From the NCBI GenBank assembly GCA_002494725.1, contig DACG01000006.1, positions 1-38,633 of the forward strand: a stretch of DNA of 38,633 nucleotides. Reading direction: 5' to 3'. This DNA is from Geoglobus sp. UBA235. GTDB lineage: Archaea > Halobacteriota > Archaeoglobi > Archaeoglobales > Archaeoglobaceae. The position numbers were made by a program, and so were the translations under genes. Below are positions 8,148 through 15,580 of this stretch, one piece after another (position 1 is the first letter of the stretch; every line of letters begins with the position of its first letter). The notes under the pieces are model-generated. The model searched no databases, had not been told where the DNA came from, and saw only the letters and a program-made list of their open reading frames with translations.

Positions 8148-8554
8148 AGAGGTACAGGATATCTGACGATGGAAAAACGCTTGTTGTGGTCAAGGACTCC
8201 ATTGTGGACAAGCATCTCAGATACGATGGCAGAATTCTTGCCGGAATAATGTCGAGCTTCTGGGGAAACATTGAGGCTGAAGAGGTGAAACTTGCCGGAA
8301 GAAATGTCGTTGGAGGAGACATAATATGCGAGAGAGCGATAATCGGCCCGAAATCTGAGTTCAACAGACTAATTGCAAAGGGAAATGTGATCATCTTCCC
8401 GAAATGCAGGGGAAAGTATGTTGAGGCGGATTCTGTGATAATACGGGAAGGGTGTGTTATCGGAGCTGTGAAGGCAAACAGAATTGTTATAGATGGTCTT
8501 GCCAAAATCGGGATGATTGAGGGAGGCAAGATTATAGCATCTAAGGATTTATGA
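8144..8554 (+). CDS. Bactofilin-like (polymer-forming beta-helix) protein
   Basis: A 136-aa protein made of short repeated beta turns (for example GNIEAEEVKLAGRNVVGGDIICERAIIG, quoted here in part as residues about 42-66, and later ADSVIIREGCVIG and ANRIVIDGLAKIG). This spacing of small and aliphatic residues is typical of a right-handed or left-handed beta-helix as in bactofilins. No signal peptide or TM helix is seen. It is the third gene of the operon, joined by an ATGA overlap, and its 3' end overlaps the convergent RCK gene by 14 bp. Polymer formation and any link to the membrane are inference. An acyltransferase-type hexapeptide repeat is the main alternative. Confidence 0.6.
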   Translation: MKRYRISDDGKTLVVVKDSIVDKHLRYDGRILAGIMSSFWGNIEAEEVKLAGRNVVGGDIICERAIIGPKSEFNRLIAKGNVIIFPKCRGKYVEADSVIIREGCVIGAVKANRIVIDGLAKIGMIEGGKIIASKDL

Positions 8555-9158
8555 ACCTGTCCTCAAACTTTCTCAGATCTTCAATCTTTCCTATGACTGC
8601 TATTTTTGAGTTTGGCTCAATCTTTCCGTAATCTCTTGTTTTTCCGTCTTTCTCAATTGCAAGAATATGGACTCCATCAAAATTCCCAATTTCGCTGCCT
8701 GAAAGTGGAGAGTTCTCGTCAATGATGTACGTTCTGACATGTATGTTCTCGTAGATGAGCTTCTTCTCGGCATCCTCTCTGAATATGGTTGAAATTATCA
8801 TCTGGGAGGTGATTGTTGAGATGTCCACAACATAATCAGCCCCGGCCAGAAACATCTTCTCCCTGTATGCCGGGTCATTGCACCTTGCAATAATCAGCAT
8901 GTCCTTCTTCTTGTTTCTGAGCATCATGATCAGAAGAAGGGCATCTATGTCATTCGGAACTGCGATGACAGATGAGCTGTACTTTTCCAGATCAATCTCG
9001 TTCCATAACTCTTCGCTGAGTGCATTTCTCCTGATGAAATCTATCCCATCAATCATCGCCTCCTGAATGTCTATTGCCGTAACCTCAACTCCTCTTGAGA
9101 GCAAGATTTTTGCAACACTCCTCCCAAAGTCTCCAAGCCCAACAAGAAGTACTCTCAT
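8541..9158 (-). CDS. Free-standing RCK/TrkA regulatory protein
   Basis: A 205-aa soluble protein. The N-terminal Rossmann domain starts with VGLGDFGRSVAKIL (GxGxxG) and an acidic residue ends the second strand (TAID), suited to NAD(H) or other nucleotide. Residues about 135-205 form an RCK_C/TrkA_C domain (ENIHVRTYIIDENSPLSGSEIG). Such proteins gate K+ channels or transporters. The start overlaps the end of the K+ channel gene by 4 bp, so it should be made with that channel and could join its gating ring. Confidence 0.87.
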   Translation of the reverse strand: MRVLLVGLGDFGRSVAKILLSRGVEVTAIDIQEAMIDGIDFIRRNALSEELWNEIDLEKYSSSVIAVPNDIDALLLIMMLRNKKKDMLIIARCNDPAYREKMFLAGADYVVDISTITSQMIISTIFREDAEKKLIYENIHVRTYIIDENSPLSGSEIGNFDGVHILAIEKDGKTRDYGKIEPNSKIAVIGKIEDLRKFEDRFINP

Positions 9159-10117
9159 CCTACAACACCGTCATAAAACTTAATCAAACTGTTCTTCTCA
9201 CCAAATGCAAGAATCATATCTCCTTTTTCAATGATGAAGTCAGTTTCTGGCATGAAAAACAGCTTGCCCTCTCTCCAGACCGCAAGTATCTTTACAGCAT
9301 ATCTTTTTGATATCCTCTGAACATTCATCCCGTCAACTAAGGATCTCTCAGGCACCATCAGCTCCGTCATACCGTAACTTCCAAGGACAGTTTTTATTTC
9401 CATGTCTCTGGTCACCTTTTCCAGTATTATCTTTGCAACCTGTGCACCTGCAACGGATTTTGGAGTTATCACCTTGCTGACTCCAGCGTAATGAAGGTAT
9501 CTGGCATAAAAGGGATCTGAAAGAACAGCAATTTTTGGGATGTCAACATCTTTCAGCGTAATCAGAGCATCAAGACTCTTCTCAACACTGTCCCACATCA
9601 CAACAGCTGACAATGCTCTGTCTGCATTTGCATTTTTTCTGCATGCATCTATCCTGCAGAGTATTGCATTGTGGTTATTTTTCAAAGCCTCTATCGCCCT
9701 CTGTCTGTCTGTCTCAACAATTACATACCTCGCCCCAAGTTTCTCTATCTGGGCAATGAGGTGAGGTGTAAGCTTGGTGTACCCGAAAACAATTATATGA
9801 TCTGTCATGTCCACCCTTTCGGGTATGCTCAGCAGAAATCTTCGTTCAGCCCATGGTATTAGGATGTATGGTAACGCCACACCAAACAGAAATGCTATGC
9901 CGTAGATCTGAACAAATACCGAAAAAATTTTTCCGGTCTGGGATTGCATCACAATATCTCCGTACCCAACTGTGGTGACTGTCGTTATGACCCAGTAGAG
10001 CCCGTCAAGATAGCTTATTTCCTCACCTTCGGATTTCTTTATCTCGACAGCTATAACTGTTAAAAGGAATATGGAAAAAATAAAAAGACCCAGGACTGCT
10101 GAAGTCTTCTTTTTCAT
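9155..10117 (-). CDS. Two-TM potassium channel with RCK domain (MthK-like)
   Basis: A 320-aa channel. TM1 covers about residues 6-25. The pore loop contains the K+ selectivity filter TTVGYGD (GYGD at 51-54), and TM2 is about 62-88. A first RCK Rossmann domain begins at DHIIVFGYTKLTPHLI (about 107) and an RCK_C domain covers about 235-320 (TELMVPERSLVDGM). It therefore resembles MthK, a ligand-gated K+ channel in the cell membrane. The start codon overlaps the mtd stop region by 4 bp, and the stop region overlaps the following RCK gene. Having its own RCK domain plus an extra RCK protein suggests heteromeric gating; that is inference. Confidence 0.92.
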   Translation of the reverse strand: MKKKTSAVLGLFIFSIFLLTVIAVEIKKSEGEEISYLDGLYWVITTVTTVGYGDIVMQSQTGKIFSVFVQIYGIAFLFGVALPYILIPWAERRFLLSIPERVDMTDHIIVFGYTKLTPHLIAQIEKLGARYVIVETDRQRAIEALKNNHNAILCRIDACRKNANADRALSAVVMWDSVEKSLDALITLKDVDIPKIAVLSDPFYARYLHYAGVSKVITPKSVAGAQVAKIILEKVTRDMEIKTVLGSYGMTELMVPERSLVDGMNVQRISKRYAVKILAVWREGKLFFMPETDFIIEKGDMILAFGEKNSLIKFYDGVVG

Positions 10118-10932
10118 TCAGGCTTATCCATGAGCTTAACCTTTTTAAGAATTTCTCCATCCTTTGAATGGGGGTTTCTGAAAACAGAGTCGTTACCCTT
10201 TTCAATCTCTCTTGCTGCATCAGCAAGAAGTGCCGCAACTCTCATCATCTCATGTGCAGATGCAACCAGTGGTATGTATTTCTCAGGATCTTTTTCAATG
10301 AAACAGCCCTTGACATCTATGTCTGCAACCTTCTCTGCTATGTAGTATGCGGCCATTGCCTTTGCCCTTGCGTACGGGTTCTGGAAATTACCTGCCTTTA
10401 CTGCTCTTTCCGCTGTTATCACCACTTTTGGAAGCTCTGGAGTTTCTCCAACCTTCAGAGATGTAATTACCCTGTCAATCTCTCCCTGAACAAGCCTGAA
10501 TGCTCCTGTAGCTGCCAGAACCTTGACAACATCTGCGTTGAAGAGAGCCATCTCGGTTGGATCCAGAAATTCCCTTCTTGCTCCTATCATTGAATCTGCG
10601 TTTATCAGAATGTAACCGAACCCTTTCTCTGCAAGCTCATCCTTTGCCTTCTTTGCAGGGGCATCGCTTATTACTATCACGGGCTTTCCCTCAAATGCTT
10701 CTCTTGCTGCCTTTGGCCCGGGAAGTGCTGCGTTTGGAGAAACGACAATTACCAAATCAGGATCAAACTCCTTGAGCTTCTCAGCAACAGCAGCCTCCTC
10801 CGGCTGCATTTTTGCACCGCTGGTAACAACTCTCACCTCAATATCTCCCCTGTCTGCTCTTTCGTCAAGCAGGTATTCCACAAGAAGAGCTGTGCCAATT
10901 GCACCCATTTTGAGAACTCCAACCTTTACCAT
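10114..10932 (-). CDS. mtd: F420-dependent methylenetetrahydromethanopterin dehydrogenase
   Basis: Oxidises or forms methylene-H4MPT with F420 as electron carrier, in the reductive or oxidative C1 branch. The protein starts MVKVGVLKMGAIGTALL and contains ELAEKGFGYILINADSMIGARREFLDPTEMALFN in its middle (residues about 100-135), typical of Mtd. The ATG at 10932 is chosen because GGTGAT lies 4 nt upstream and it yields 272 aa, the family length; the longer open frame to 11007 has a lysine-rich extension not found in Mtd. It is the first gene of an unusual overlapping set mtd - K+ channel - RCK protein. A 64-bp gap separates it from the upstream flavoprotein gene. Confidence 0.96.
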   Translation of the reverse strand: MVKVGVLKMGAIGTALLVEYLLDERADRGDIEVRVVTSGAKMQPEEAAVAEKLKEFDPDLVIVVSPNAALPGPKAAREAFEGKPVIVISDAPAKKAKDELAEKGFGYILINADSMIGARREFLDPTEMALFNADVVKVLAATGAFRLVQGEIDRVITSLKVGETPELPKVVITAERAVKAGNFQNPYARAKAMAAYYIAEKVADIDVKGCFIEKDPEKYIPLVASAHEMMRVAALLADAAREIEKGNDSVFRNPHSKDGEILKKVKLMDKPE

Positions 10933-10996
10933 CTCCATCACCTGAGAATTTTTTCTTGTAGTTTGGTTAAAACGTTTTCTTTTTTTATCGGCCTTG

Positions 10997-12115
10997 CTAA
11001 AGGTCAAGAAATGCCATGAGCACTTTGGATGAAAGCGAAATATTTTTGATAATTCTCAGAAGCCTGGGAAGAGCTTCAAGTGCGGTAGATGGTCTGTCCA
11101 TGTGTATTCTGGAAAAATCAATGTCCCTTGCAATCCCGATGAGAGAGTCGTAGTCCCTGTCATCAAATATATCGTATAGTCTCCTTATTTTTTCCCCGAT
11201 TCTGTATTCTTTACCGAATCTTCTCATGTATTCCCTTTTGAATTCATGCAGGTCTGGAAACTTTTCTCCTAGAACCTCTGCAGCCTTGAGCAGATAGTAT
11301 ATCCCTCCTCCTGTGTATGGTTTCACCATTCCTGCTGAATCCCCTATCAGTGCGGCATTTTCACCTACAAAATCAACGATACCAATCGGTACAGCTCCGA
11401 GATTCACCTCAATTATGGATTTGCCTGCTCTTTCCGAAACAGAGGGATGAGATCTGAGCAGCCTTTCCAGATATGCTGATGGGTTCTTCCTTGAAACAAC
11501 TCCAACCCTTGCAAGATCATCCGAAACCGGAATGGAATATCCGAAAAATCCATCTGAATACCGTTTTCCAAAATAAAGCTCAACCATATTTTTTTTCATT
11601 GGTTCAAACTCAATCAGATACTGCTTTCCGGAGAAAATCTCTGGCCTTTCAAACCCCAGCTCCACAGCAACAGTGCTCTCAGTCCCGTCTGCTCCCAGTA
11701 TGATGTCACAGGTGATGTAATTCTCACCTTCTGGTGAGGCAAATTTCAGCCTGTTACCTGAAACTGCCAGAACCTTGGACTTCATCCTGATTTCAGCAAC
11801 CTCTCCAGCTTTTTTCAGCAGCATTGAATCCAGAATCTTCCTTTCAATCACAATCCCACCTGTTTTTCCAGTTACCTCAGCAAACTTTCCAGAAGGTGAG
11901 AAGAAAAATGCACCCTTTATTCTGTTCAGGAGTGCCTTCTCCACTCTGCAGTATTTTTTCAGCTCCTCAAAGCAGTCGCTGCTTACCAGTCCTCCACATT
12001 TTACGGGAAACCCCGGTGACTGCTTGCTCTCAAACACAATCACCTCAGCTTTTTCATACAGGTTGAGTGCTGAAAGAGTTCCTGCCGGACCCGCACCTAT
12101 TATCGCAGCTCTCAA
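10997..12115 (-). CDS. Geranylgeranyl reductase family FAD-dependent protein
   Basis: A 372-aa flavoprotein. The N-terminal FAD dinucleotide motif is GAGPAGTLSALNLYEKA ending in an acidic residue (FES). The second family block GDSAGMVKPYTGGGIYYLL lies near residues 255-275, and PVSDDLARVGV fits the sheet between them. These features place it in the GGR family, which saturates geranylgeranyl chains of archaeal lipids or quinones. The membrane-lipid substrate is likely but not proven by sequence. It appears to start with TTG: the preceding in-frame codons are TAA, TTT, CTG. The gene lies 59 bp from tRNA-Arg, which follows on the same strand upstream. Confidence 0.82.
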   Translation of the reverse strand: MRAAIIGAGPAGTLSALNLYEKAEVIVFESKQSPGFPVKCGGLVSSDCFEELKKYCRVEKALLNRIKGAFFFSPSGKFAEVTGKTGGIVIERKILDSMLLKKAGEVAEIRMKSKVLAVSGNRLKFASPEGENYITCDIILGADGTESTVAVELGFERPEIFSGKQYLIEFEPMKKNMVELYFGKRYSDGFFGYSIPVSDDLARVGVVSRKNPSAYLERLLRSHPSVSERAGKSIIEVNLGAVPIGIVDFVGENAALIGDSAGMVKPYTGGGIYYLLKAAEVLGEKFPDLHEFKREYMRRFGKEYRIGEKIRRLYDIFDDRDYDSLIGIARDIDFSRIHMDRPSTALEALPRLLRIIKNISLSSKVLMAFLDL

Positions 12116-12174
12116 CAGAAATTACAGAAAAGGGATGGTTATAGATTTGACGGTCAGTCAATATTAAAATAAAA

Positions 12175-12249
12175 CGGACCCGCCGGGATTTGAACCCGGG
12201 ATCTACGGCTTAGAAGGCCGTCGCTCTATCCATGCTGAGCCACGGGCCC
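12175..12249 (-). tRNA. tRNA-Arg (anticodon TCT)
   Basis: A 75-nt cloverleaf on the minus strand. The acceptor stem GGGCCCG pairs with CGGGTCC (one G-U), with discriminator G. The anticodon stem ACGGC/GCCGT encloses loop CTTCTAA. The T arm CCGGG-TTCAAAT-CCCGG is canonical. No CCA is encoded and no intron is seen. A TATA-like CTTATAAAC lies at 12308-12316, about 60 nt upstream. Confidence 0.96.
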
Positions 12250-12613
12250 ACCACATAGATGTGTCAATGCTGTTACGCTCTCCCTATCCTCACATCCTCG
12301 GGGGTTTGTTTATAAGACTTGCCCATGGGTAAAGTCTCAATCAGAAATATCTAAAGAAAGTGGTAACCCGATAGCTTGAAAGAAGTTTCCGACTTCCAGA
12401 GGATTCCTTCATGCTTTTTTTCAGACATACGGCTGAAATGATCTCGAATATAATTCGATCACTTTCTAAAAGTAACCAGAGTCAATCAGATCCAGTGGGG
12501 TTGTGAGGAGGGCAAAACATTATGGGTAAAAGTATGAGAACGTTAAATTATCCGAAGCATGGGAGGTGTTGAATCACAAATGCATAATGCTGTTTCTCGG
12601 AGGTAATGAGTAC
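12250..12613. other. Gene-poor intergenic region beside tRNA-Arg
   Basis: This stretch of about 360 bases contains the tRNA-Arg promoter at its left end. It also holds a near-palindrome at 12445-12457 (CGAAT-ATA-ATTCG, inside a longer GATC-flanked repeat) and a possible 16-codon reading frame starting at 12522 after GGAGGG. That frame encodes MGKSMRTLNYPKHGRC and has no known relative. I see no larger gene, CRISPR or tRNA. The palindrome could be an operator or RNA hairpin. Adjacency to a tRNA and to an orphan gene suggests past insertion or deletion. Confidence 0.35.
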
Positions 12614-12964
12614 ATGTTCATAGCCAGAAACCCCTATTCAGGAAAATACATTACAGTGTTTCTGGAGAAGCTTTCAGAATCCATCTTTCGATTGAAAACA
12701 ATCAATCTTCCAGCCTCAACCGAGAAAAAGTATTATAAAAAAAAGTTAGAAGGCGAATTAATGATCAATAAAGACGAACTGGATAGATTAAACAAACTTG
12801 CTGAAAAGGCTGTTGAAGTGAATAGAGGGGTAGTGGTTATTCCAGAAGAAGTAGAGTTTGTTAAAATCCCTGAAAAAGCCACATTTGTTAGAGGCCATTA
12901 CCGCAGGATTAATGGCAAGAGAGTTTACATCAAGCCTTATTTGAGGAGAAGGAGAAAGAAGTGA
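12614..12964 (+). CDS. Orphan 116-aa basic protein with C-terminal GHYRR...VYIKPY motif
   Basis: I do not recognise the family. The ATG at 12614 is preferred over 12566 because GGAGGT lies 9 nt before it. The N-terminal half is mixed beta (MFIARNPYSGKYITVFLEKL), followed by a charged helix (LDRLNKLAEKAVEVNRG). The last 25 residues read RGHYRRINGKRVYIKPYLRR followed by lysines and arginines. A similar GHYRR-x-NGK-x-V-x-VKPY tail ends unrelated proteins of mobile and accessory regions in prokaryotes, where it may be a small strand-turn-strand nucleic-acid or partner-binding element; that is from memory and not checked. It is A+T-rich and isolated between tRNA-Arg and purB. Confidence 0.6.
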   Translation: MFIARNPYSGKYITVFLEKLSESIFRLKTINLPASTEKKYYKKKLEGELMINKDELDRLNKLAEKAVEVNRGVVVIPEEVEFVKIPEKATFVRGHYRRINGKRVYIKPYLRRRRKK

Positions 12965-13063
12965 AGATAGCATGATGTTATCGCAACTGTTATGTTGATG
13001 TATTCGGCTGATTTTATTGTTTATGCCGAAAACCCGAATCCAAAGCTGCATGGGAGAATTTCT

Positions 13064-14410
13064 TCACTGCCTGATTAGCTTTCTGGCCCTTTCCACCACA
13101 TTCTCAATTCTCCTTGCGGCAGTTCCAAGGTAGTTCTCGGGTTTGAGAAGGTTTTCTATTTCTTTTCGGGACAGATGTCTCATTATCTCTTTGTCTTCCA
13201 GGAGCACATCCTTGAAACCTCTTTCGGTTTCATAGGCCTTTATAGCATTTTTTCTGAGCATTTCATGGGCTGTCTGTCTTGAAACACCCTTTCTTGTCAG
13301 GGCTATCATAACTGCCTCACTCAGGTTCACTCCACGAAGTCTTTCAAGGTTCTTCATGGCTTTTTCAGCATCAATCTCCAGATTTCTGATAAGCCTGATC
13401 GTTTTTGTCAGAATGTGATCTGCAAGAACTGTTGCCTCAACAAGAATTATTCTCTCTGCAGACGAGTTTGTAAGGTCCCTTTCCTCCCAGAGAATGGCTG
13501 ACTGGTGCTGGGGCTCAACAAATCCCCTCACAACCCTTGCAATACCGCATATCTGCTCGCTGTCTATCGGGTTTCTTTTGTGAGGCATTGTGGAGCTTCC
13601 AACCTGCTTGGATGCATCAAATCTCTCAAACACTTCCTGGGTTTCGCTTCTCTGCCAGAGTCTGATGTTGAGGGCAATTTTTTCCAGAGTTGTGGACAGA
13701 TTTGCCAGAAACTCAATGTACTCACAGTACACATCCCTCGGTATTATCTGGCTGCTTATATCTGCAGGTTCCAGATTCAGGTATCTCATAACTCTTCTCT
13801 CGATTTCGATACCCTCCTCTCCGTATGCTGCCTGCGTTCCAACAGCTCCGCTCAGCTGACCAACGAGTATCCTTTTTTTCATCTCTCTTAGCCTTTCGAG
13901 ATGTCTCATCATCTCAGAAAGCCAGACTGCAAATCTGAATCCATATGTGACTGGAAGTGCTGCCTGTCCATGGGTTCTTCCGAGGCATACTGTGTTTTTG
14001 TGCATCAATGCCTTTTCTGATAGAATCATGATCAGCTTTGATATCTTTGTCTCGAGTATCTTCACAGAATCTCTTAACTGGGTTGCAACTGCTGTATCGG
14101 TTATGTCATTTGACGTGGCACCAAAGTGCACCCATCTGCTGGCATCGCCGGCAACCTCAGATATTGCCTTAACCAAGCTCATCACATCATGTCTGATCTC
14201 GGCCTCGATTTCCTTAACACGTTCAGGTGTTATTTTCTTAGACTCTTCTTTGGCTCTCTCGTAATCTTCTCGGGAAAGATAGCCAAGCTCGGAAAGGACC
14301 TTGAGGAGTGTGATCTCAACCCAGATCATTCTTCTGATTTTGCTTTCCTCGCTCCATATTCTCTTCATTTCGGGAGTTCCGTATCTGTAATCAATTGGGT
14401 GAACGACCAT
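13064..14410 (-). CDS. purB: Adenylosuccinate lyase
   Basis: Cleaves adenylosuccinate to AMP and SAICAR to AICAR, releasing fumarate. It is 448 aa, the normal length. The fumarase-superfamily signature GSSTMPHKRNP is present near residues 270-280, along with the conserved HFGATSNDI and GRTHGQAALPVT blocks that hold the catalytic His residues. The N-terminus VHPIDYRYGTPEM matches family members. The ATG at 14410 has no ribosome site, but a TATA-like CTTTTTATTTA lies about 26 nt upstream, so the message is probably leaderless. It partners purA at the left end of the window. Confidence 0.97.
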   Translation of the reverse strand: MVVHPIDYRYGTPEMKRIWSEESKIRRMIWVEITLLKVLSELGYLSREDYERAKEESKKITPERVKEIEAEIRHDVMSLVKAISEVAGDASRWVHFGATSNDITDTAVATQLRDSVKILETKISKLIMILSEKALMHKNTVCLGRTHGQAALPVTYGFRFAVWLSEMMRHLERLREMKKRILVGQLSGAVGTQAAYGEEGIEIERRVMRYLNLEPADISSQIIPRDVYCEYIEFLANLSTTLEKIALNIRLWQRSETQEVFERFDASKQVGSSTMPHKRNPIDSEQICGIARVVRGFVEPQHQSAILWEERDLTNSSAERIILVEATVLADHILTKTIRLIRNLEIDAEKAMKNLERLRGVNLSEAVMIALTRKGVSRQTAHEMLRKNAIKAYETERGFKDVLLEDKEIMRHLSRKEIENLLKPENYLGTAARRIENVVERARKLIRQ

Positions 14411-14449
14411 GTGATAGCATTGGTGTGGTAAATAAAAAGATTTGTGAAA

Positions 14450-14629
14450 TCAGAAAATCAGTCTGTTGTCAAACTCCTTCACGGCATCCTTTATGCAGTA
14501 GTACTCCCTCCCTATTCTTTTTAAATATTTGCATTTCCTGCCTGTGTAACCTGAAATGCAAAGCTGACAGTCTTCAGGATAAACCCGCCTGATTCCAATT
14601 CCAAGTTTTTCAATTCTTGATCCTGACAT
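14450..14629 (-). CDS. Small four-cysteine protein (59 aa)
   Basis: A short gene read directly from the sequence. The ATG at 14629 is preceded by GGTGATG at a 3-5 nt spacing, a strong archaeal ribosome site. The protein has CQLC at residues 21-24, then GRKCKYL (Cys33) and EYYCIKDA (Cys45), giving C-x2-C-x8-C-x11-C, compatible with one zinc or iron-sulphur site. It lies 39 bp upstream of purB on the same strand and could be co-transcribed with it. I do not recognise the family. The function is unknown; a small zinc-binding regulator is a guess. Confidence 0.6.
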   Translation of the reverse strand: MSGSRIEKLGIGIRRVYPEDCQLCISGYTGRKCKYLKRIGREYYCIKDAVKEFDNRLIF

Positions 14630-14706
14630 GAATCATCACCAGATTGAAGTAGGGGCTCATATCATAAAATTCTTATTCTCTTTGGATTTCGATATACTGC
14701 TGACCC

Positions 14707-14779
14707 GGGTCCGTGGTCTAGTGGTTATGACGCTGCCCTTACGAGGCAGTGATCCCCGGTTCGAATCCGGGCGGACCCA
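14707..14779 (+). tRNA. tRNA-Val (anticodon TAC)
   Basis: A 73-nt cloverleaf. Acceptor GGGTCCG pairs with CGGACCC, with discriminator A. Anticodon stem CTGCC/GGCAG encloses loop CTTACGA. T arm CCCGG-TTCGAAT-CCGGG is canonical. CCA is not encoded. It borders an accessory stretch with a toxin-antitoxin pair and an integrase-like relic. Confidence 0.96.
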
Positions 14780-14998
14780 TCAAGACCCCTTCTCAAAACA
14801 TAAATGTCCATGGCTTTTATCCAGCAAATTGGACCCATAATCCCGGATGTCAGACTGATTCCATAATCTTCCAAAGATTATTTCAAGCATCACCGTCGTC
14901 ACAATCGTTCTGATAGACGTCAAATATCTCTTTTGCATCAAAACCTCTACATGTTCTGAGGAGATAACCATGAGTTAGCAGGTGAAAGAGAGGATAGA

Positions 14999-15241
14999 TC
15001 AACCAAAAAGCTCTTTCATCAGCTCAGCTTTGCTGATACCCAAATGCTCTGCAACATCTTTGAGAATCGAATTCAGAGTGCCGGGCTCCAGAGGTTTGTG
15101 TTTTGGCAGTGTTACGTGATGTTCTCCATTAATGTGAGCTGTAAGCCTCATGTGACTTTCAGTCTGTCTCGTCATCTCATAGCCATACTTTCTGAGAAGT
15201 TTTGCAAGTTTTTCACCATCCAGATCTCTTGGAAGTTTCAT
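14999..15241 (-). CDS. hicA: HicA-type toxin (mRNA interferase)
   Basis: An 80-aa protein with a double-stranded-RNA-binding-like fold typical of HicA/YcfA. The N-terminus KLPRDLDGEKLAKLLRKYGY is the usual helix. TESHMRLT carries the likely catalytic His, and VTLPKHKPLEPGTLNSILKD is the family's final block (K/H, G-T-L-x-x-I-L). HicA toxins cut mRNA and are neutralised by HicB. It overlaps the upstream antitoxin gene by 4 bp (ATGA), antitoxin first. It lies in the accessory stretch next to tRNA-Val. Confidence 0.9.
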   Translation of the reverse strand: MKLPRDLDGEKLAKLLRKYGYEMTRQTESHMRLTAHINGEHHVTLPKHKPLEPGTLNSILKDVAEHLGISKAELMKELFG

Positions 15242-15459
15242 AACGCCAGAACCTCTTGCTTCACGATGTGCAGTCTGATAATTCTCGGCCTCTCTTCCTC
15301 ATCGAAATGACACTCAACAGCATCTTTTACCATTTCTCTGAGCTCTTCAAGGGAGTCAGCTTCGGTGAAAATTGAGTGACCTAAGGCTCTTGCCATGTAT
15401 CCGTCATAGGTCTCTTCAACGAGGAAGATGATCTCATCAATTTTTTTCAGTTCCTGCAT
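15238..15459 (-). CDS. hicB: HicB-type antitoxin (short form)
   Basis: A 73-aa protein matching the partial RNase-H-like fold of HicB: EIIFLVEETYDGYMARALGHSIFTEADSLEEL (residues about 9-40), then EMVKDAVECHFDEEERP. It lacks a C-terminal DNA-binding helix-turn-helix or ribbon-helix-helix, so it should bind the HicA toxin but may not autoregulate by itself. It is first in the operon with hicA, overlapping by 4 bp. No clear ribosome site precedes the ATG, so a leaderless message is possible. Confidence 0.87.
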   Translation of the reverse strand: MQELKKIDEIIFLVEETYDGYMARALGHSIFTEADSLEELREMVKDAVECHFDEEERPRIIRLHIVKQEVLAL

Positions 15460-15580
15460 GGATGTTGCTTGGTCAGAACTTTGCTTAAACTTTTTGTCCT
15501 CGACGTTACTCGTTCTATCGAATAATTCCTTAAAAGCTGTTATTTGGTTTGGCGAATAGGGTTCACGAGACTCCTCAGAC

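Noticed and set aside
10933..11007. Longer N-terminus for mtd starting at 11007.
   Set aside because: The extension is lysine-rich, not family-like, and would overlap the upstream flavoprotein; GGTGAT precedes the ATG at 10932.
14629..14642. GTGATGA before the 59-aa gene as a C box.
   Set aside because: It is positioned as a ribosome binding site and no D box follows at the expected spacing.
14773..14838. Repeat of GGACCCAT from the tRNA-Val 3' end at about 14831, as possible att sites.
   Set aside because: Only 8 bp are shared and the copies are 58 bp apart, too short to enclose the accessory genes; chance is likely.
14780..14998. Possible short coding traces downstream of hicA, including a frame ending RTCRGFDAKEIFDVYQNDCD.
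   Set aside because: Two overlapping frames are open for 35-63 codons, neither has a ribosome site or recognised relative, and the acidic-looking peptide has only a TTG start inside hicA. It may be a relic but cannot be supported.
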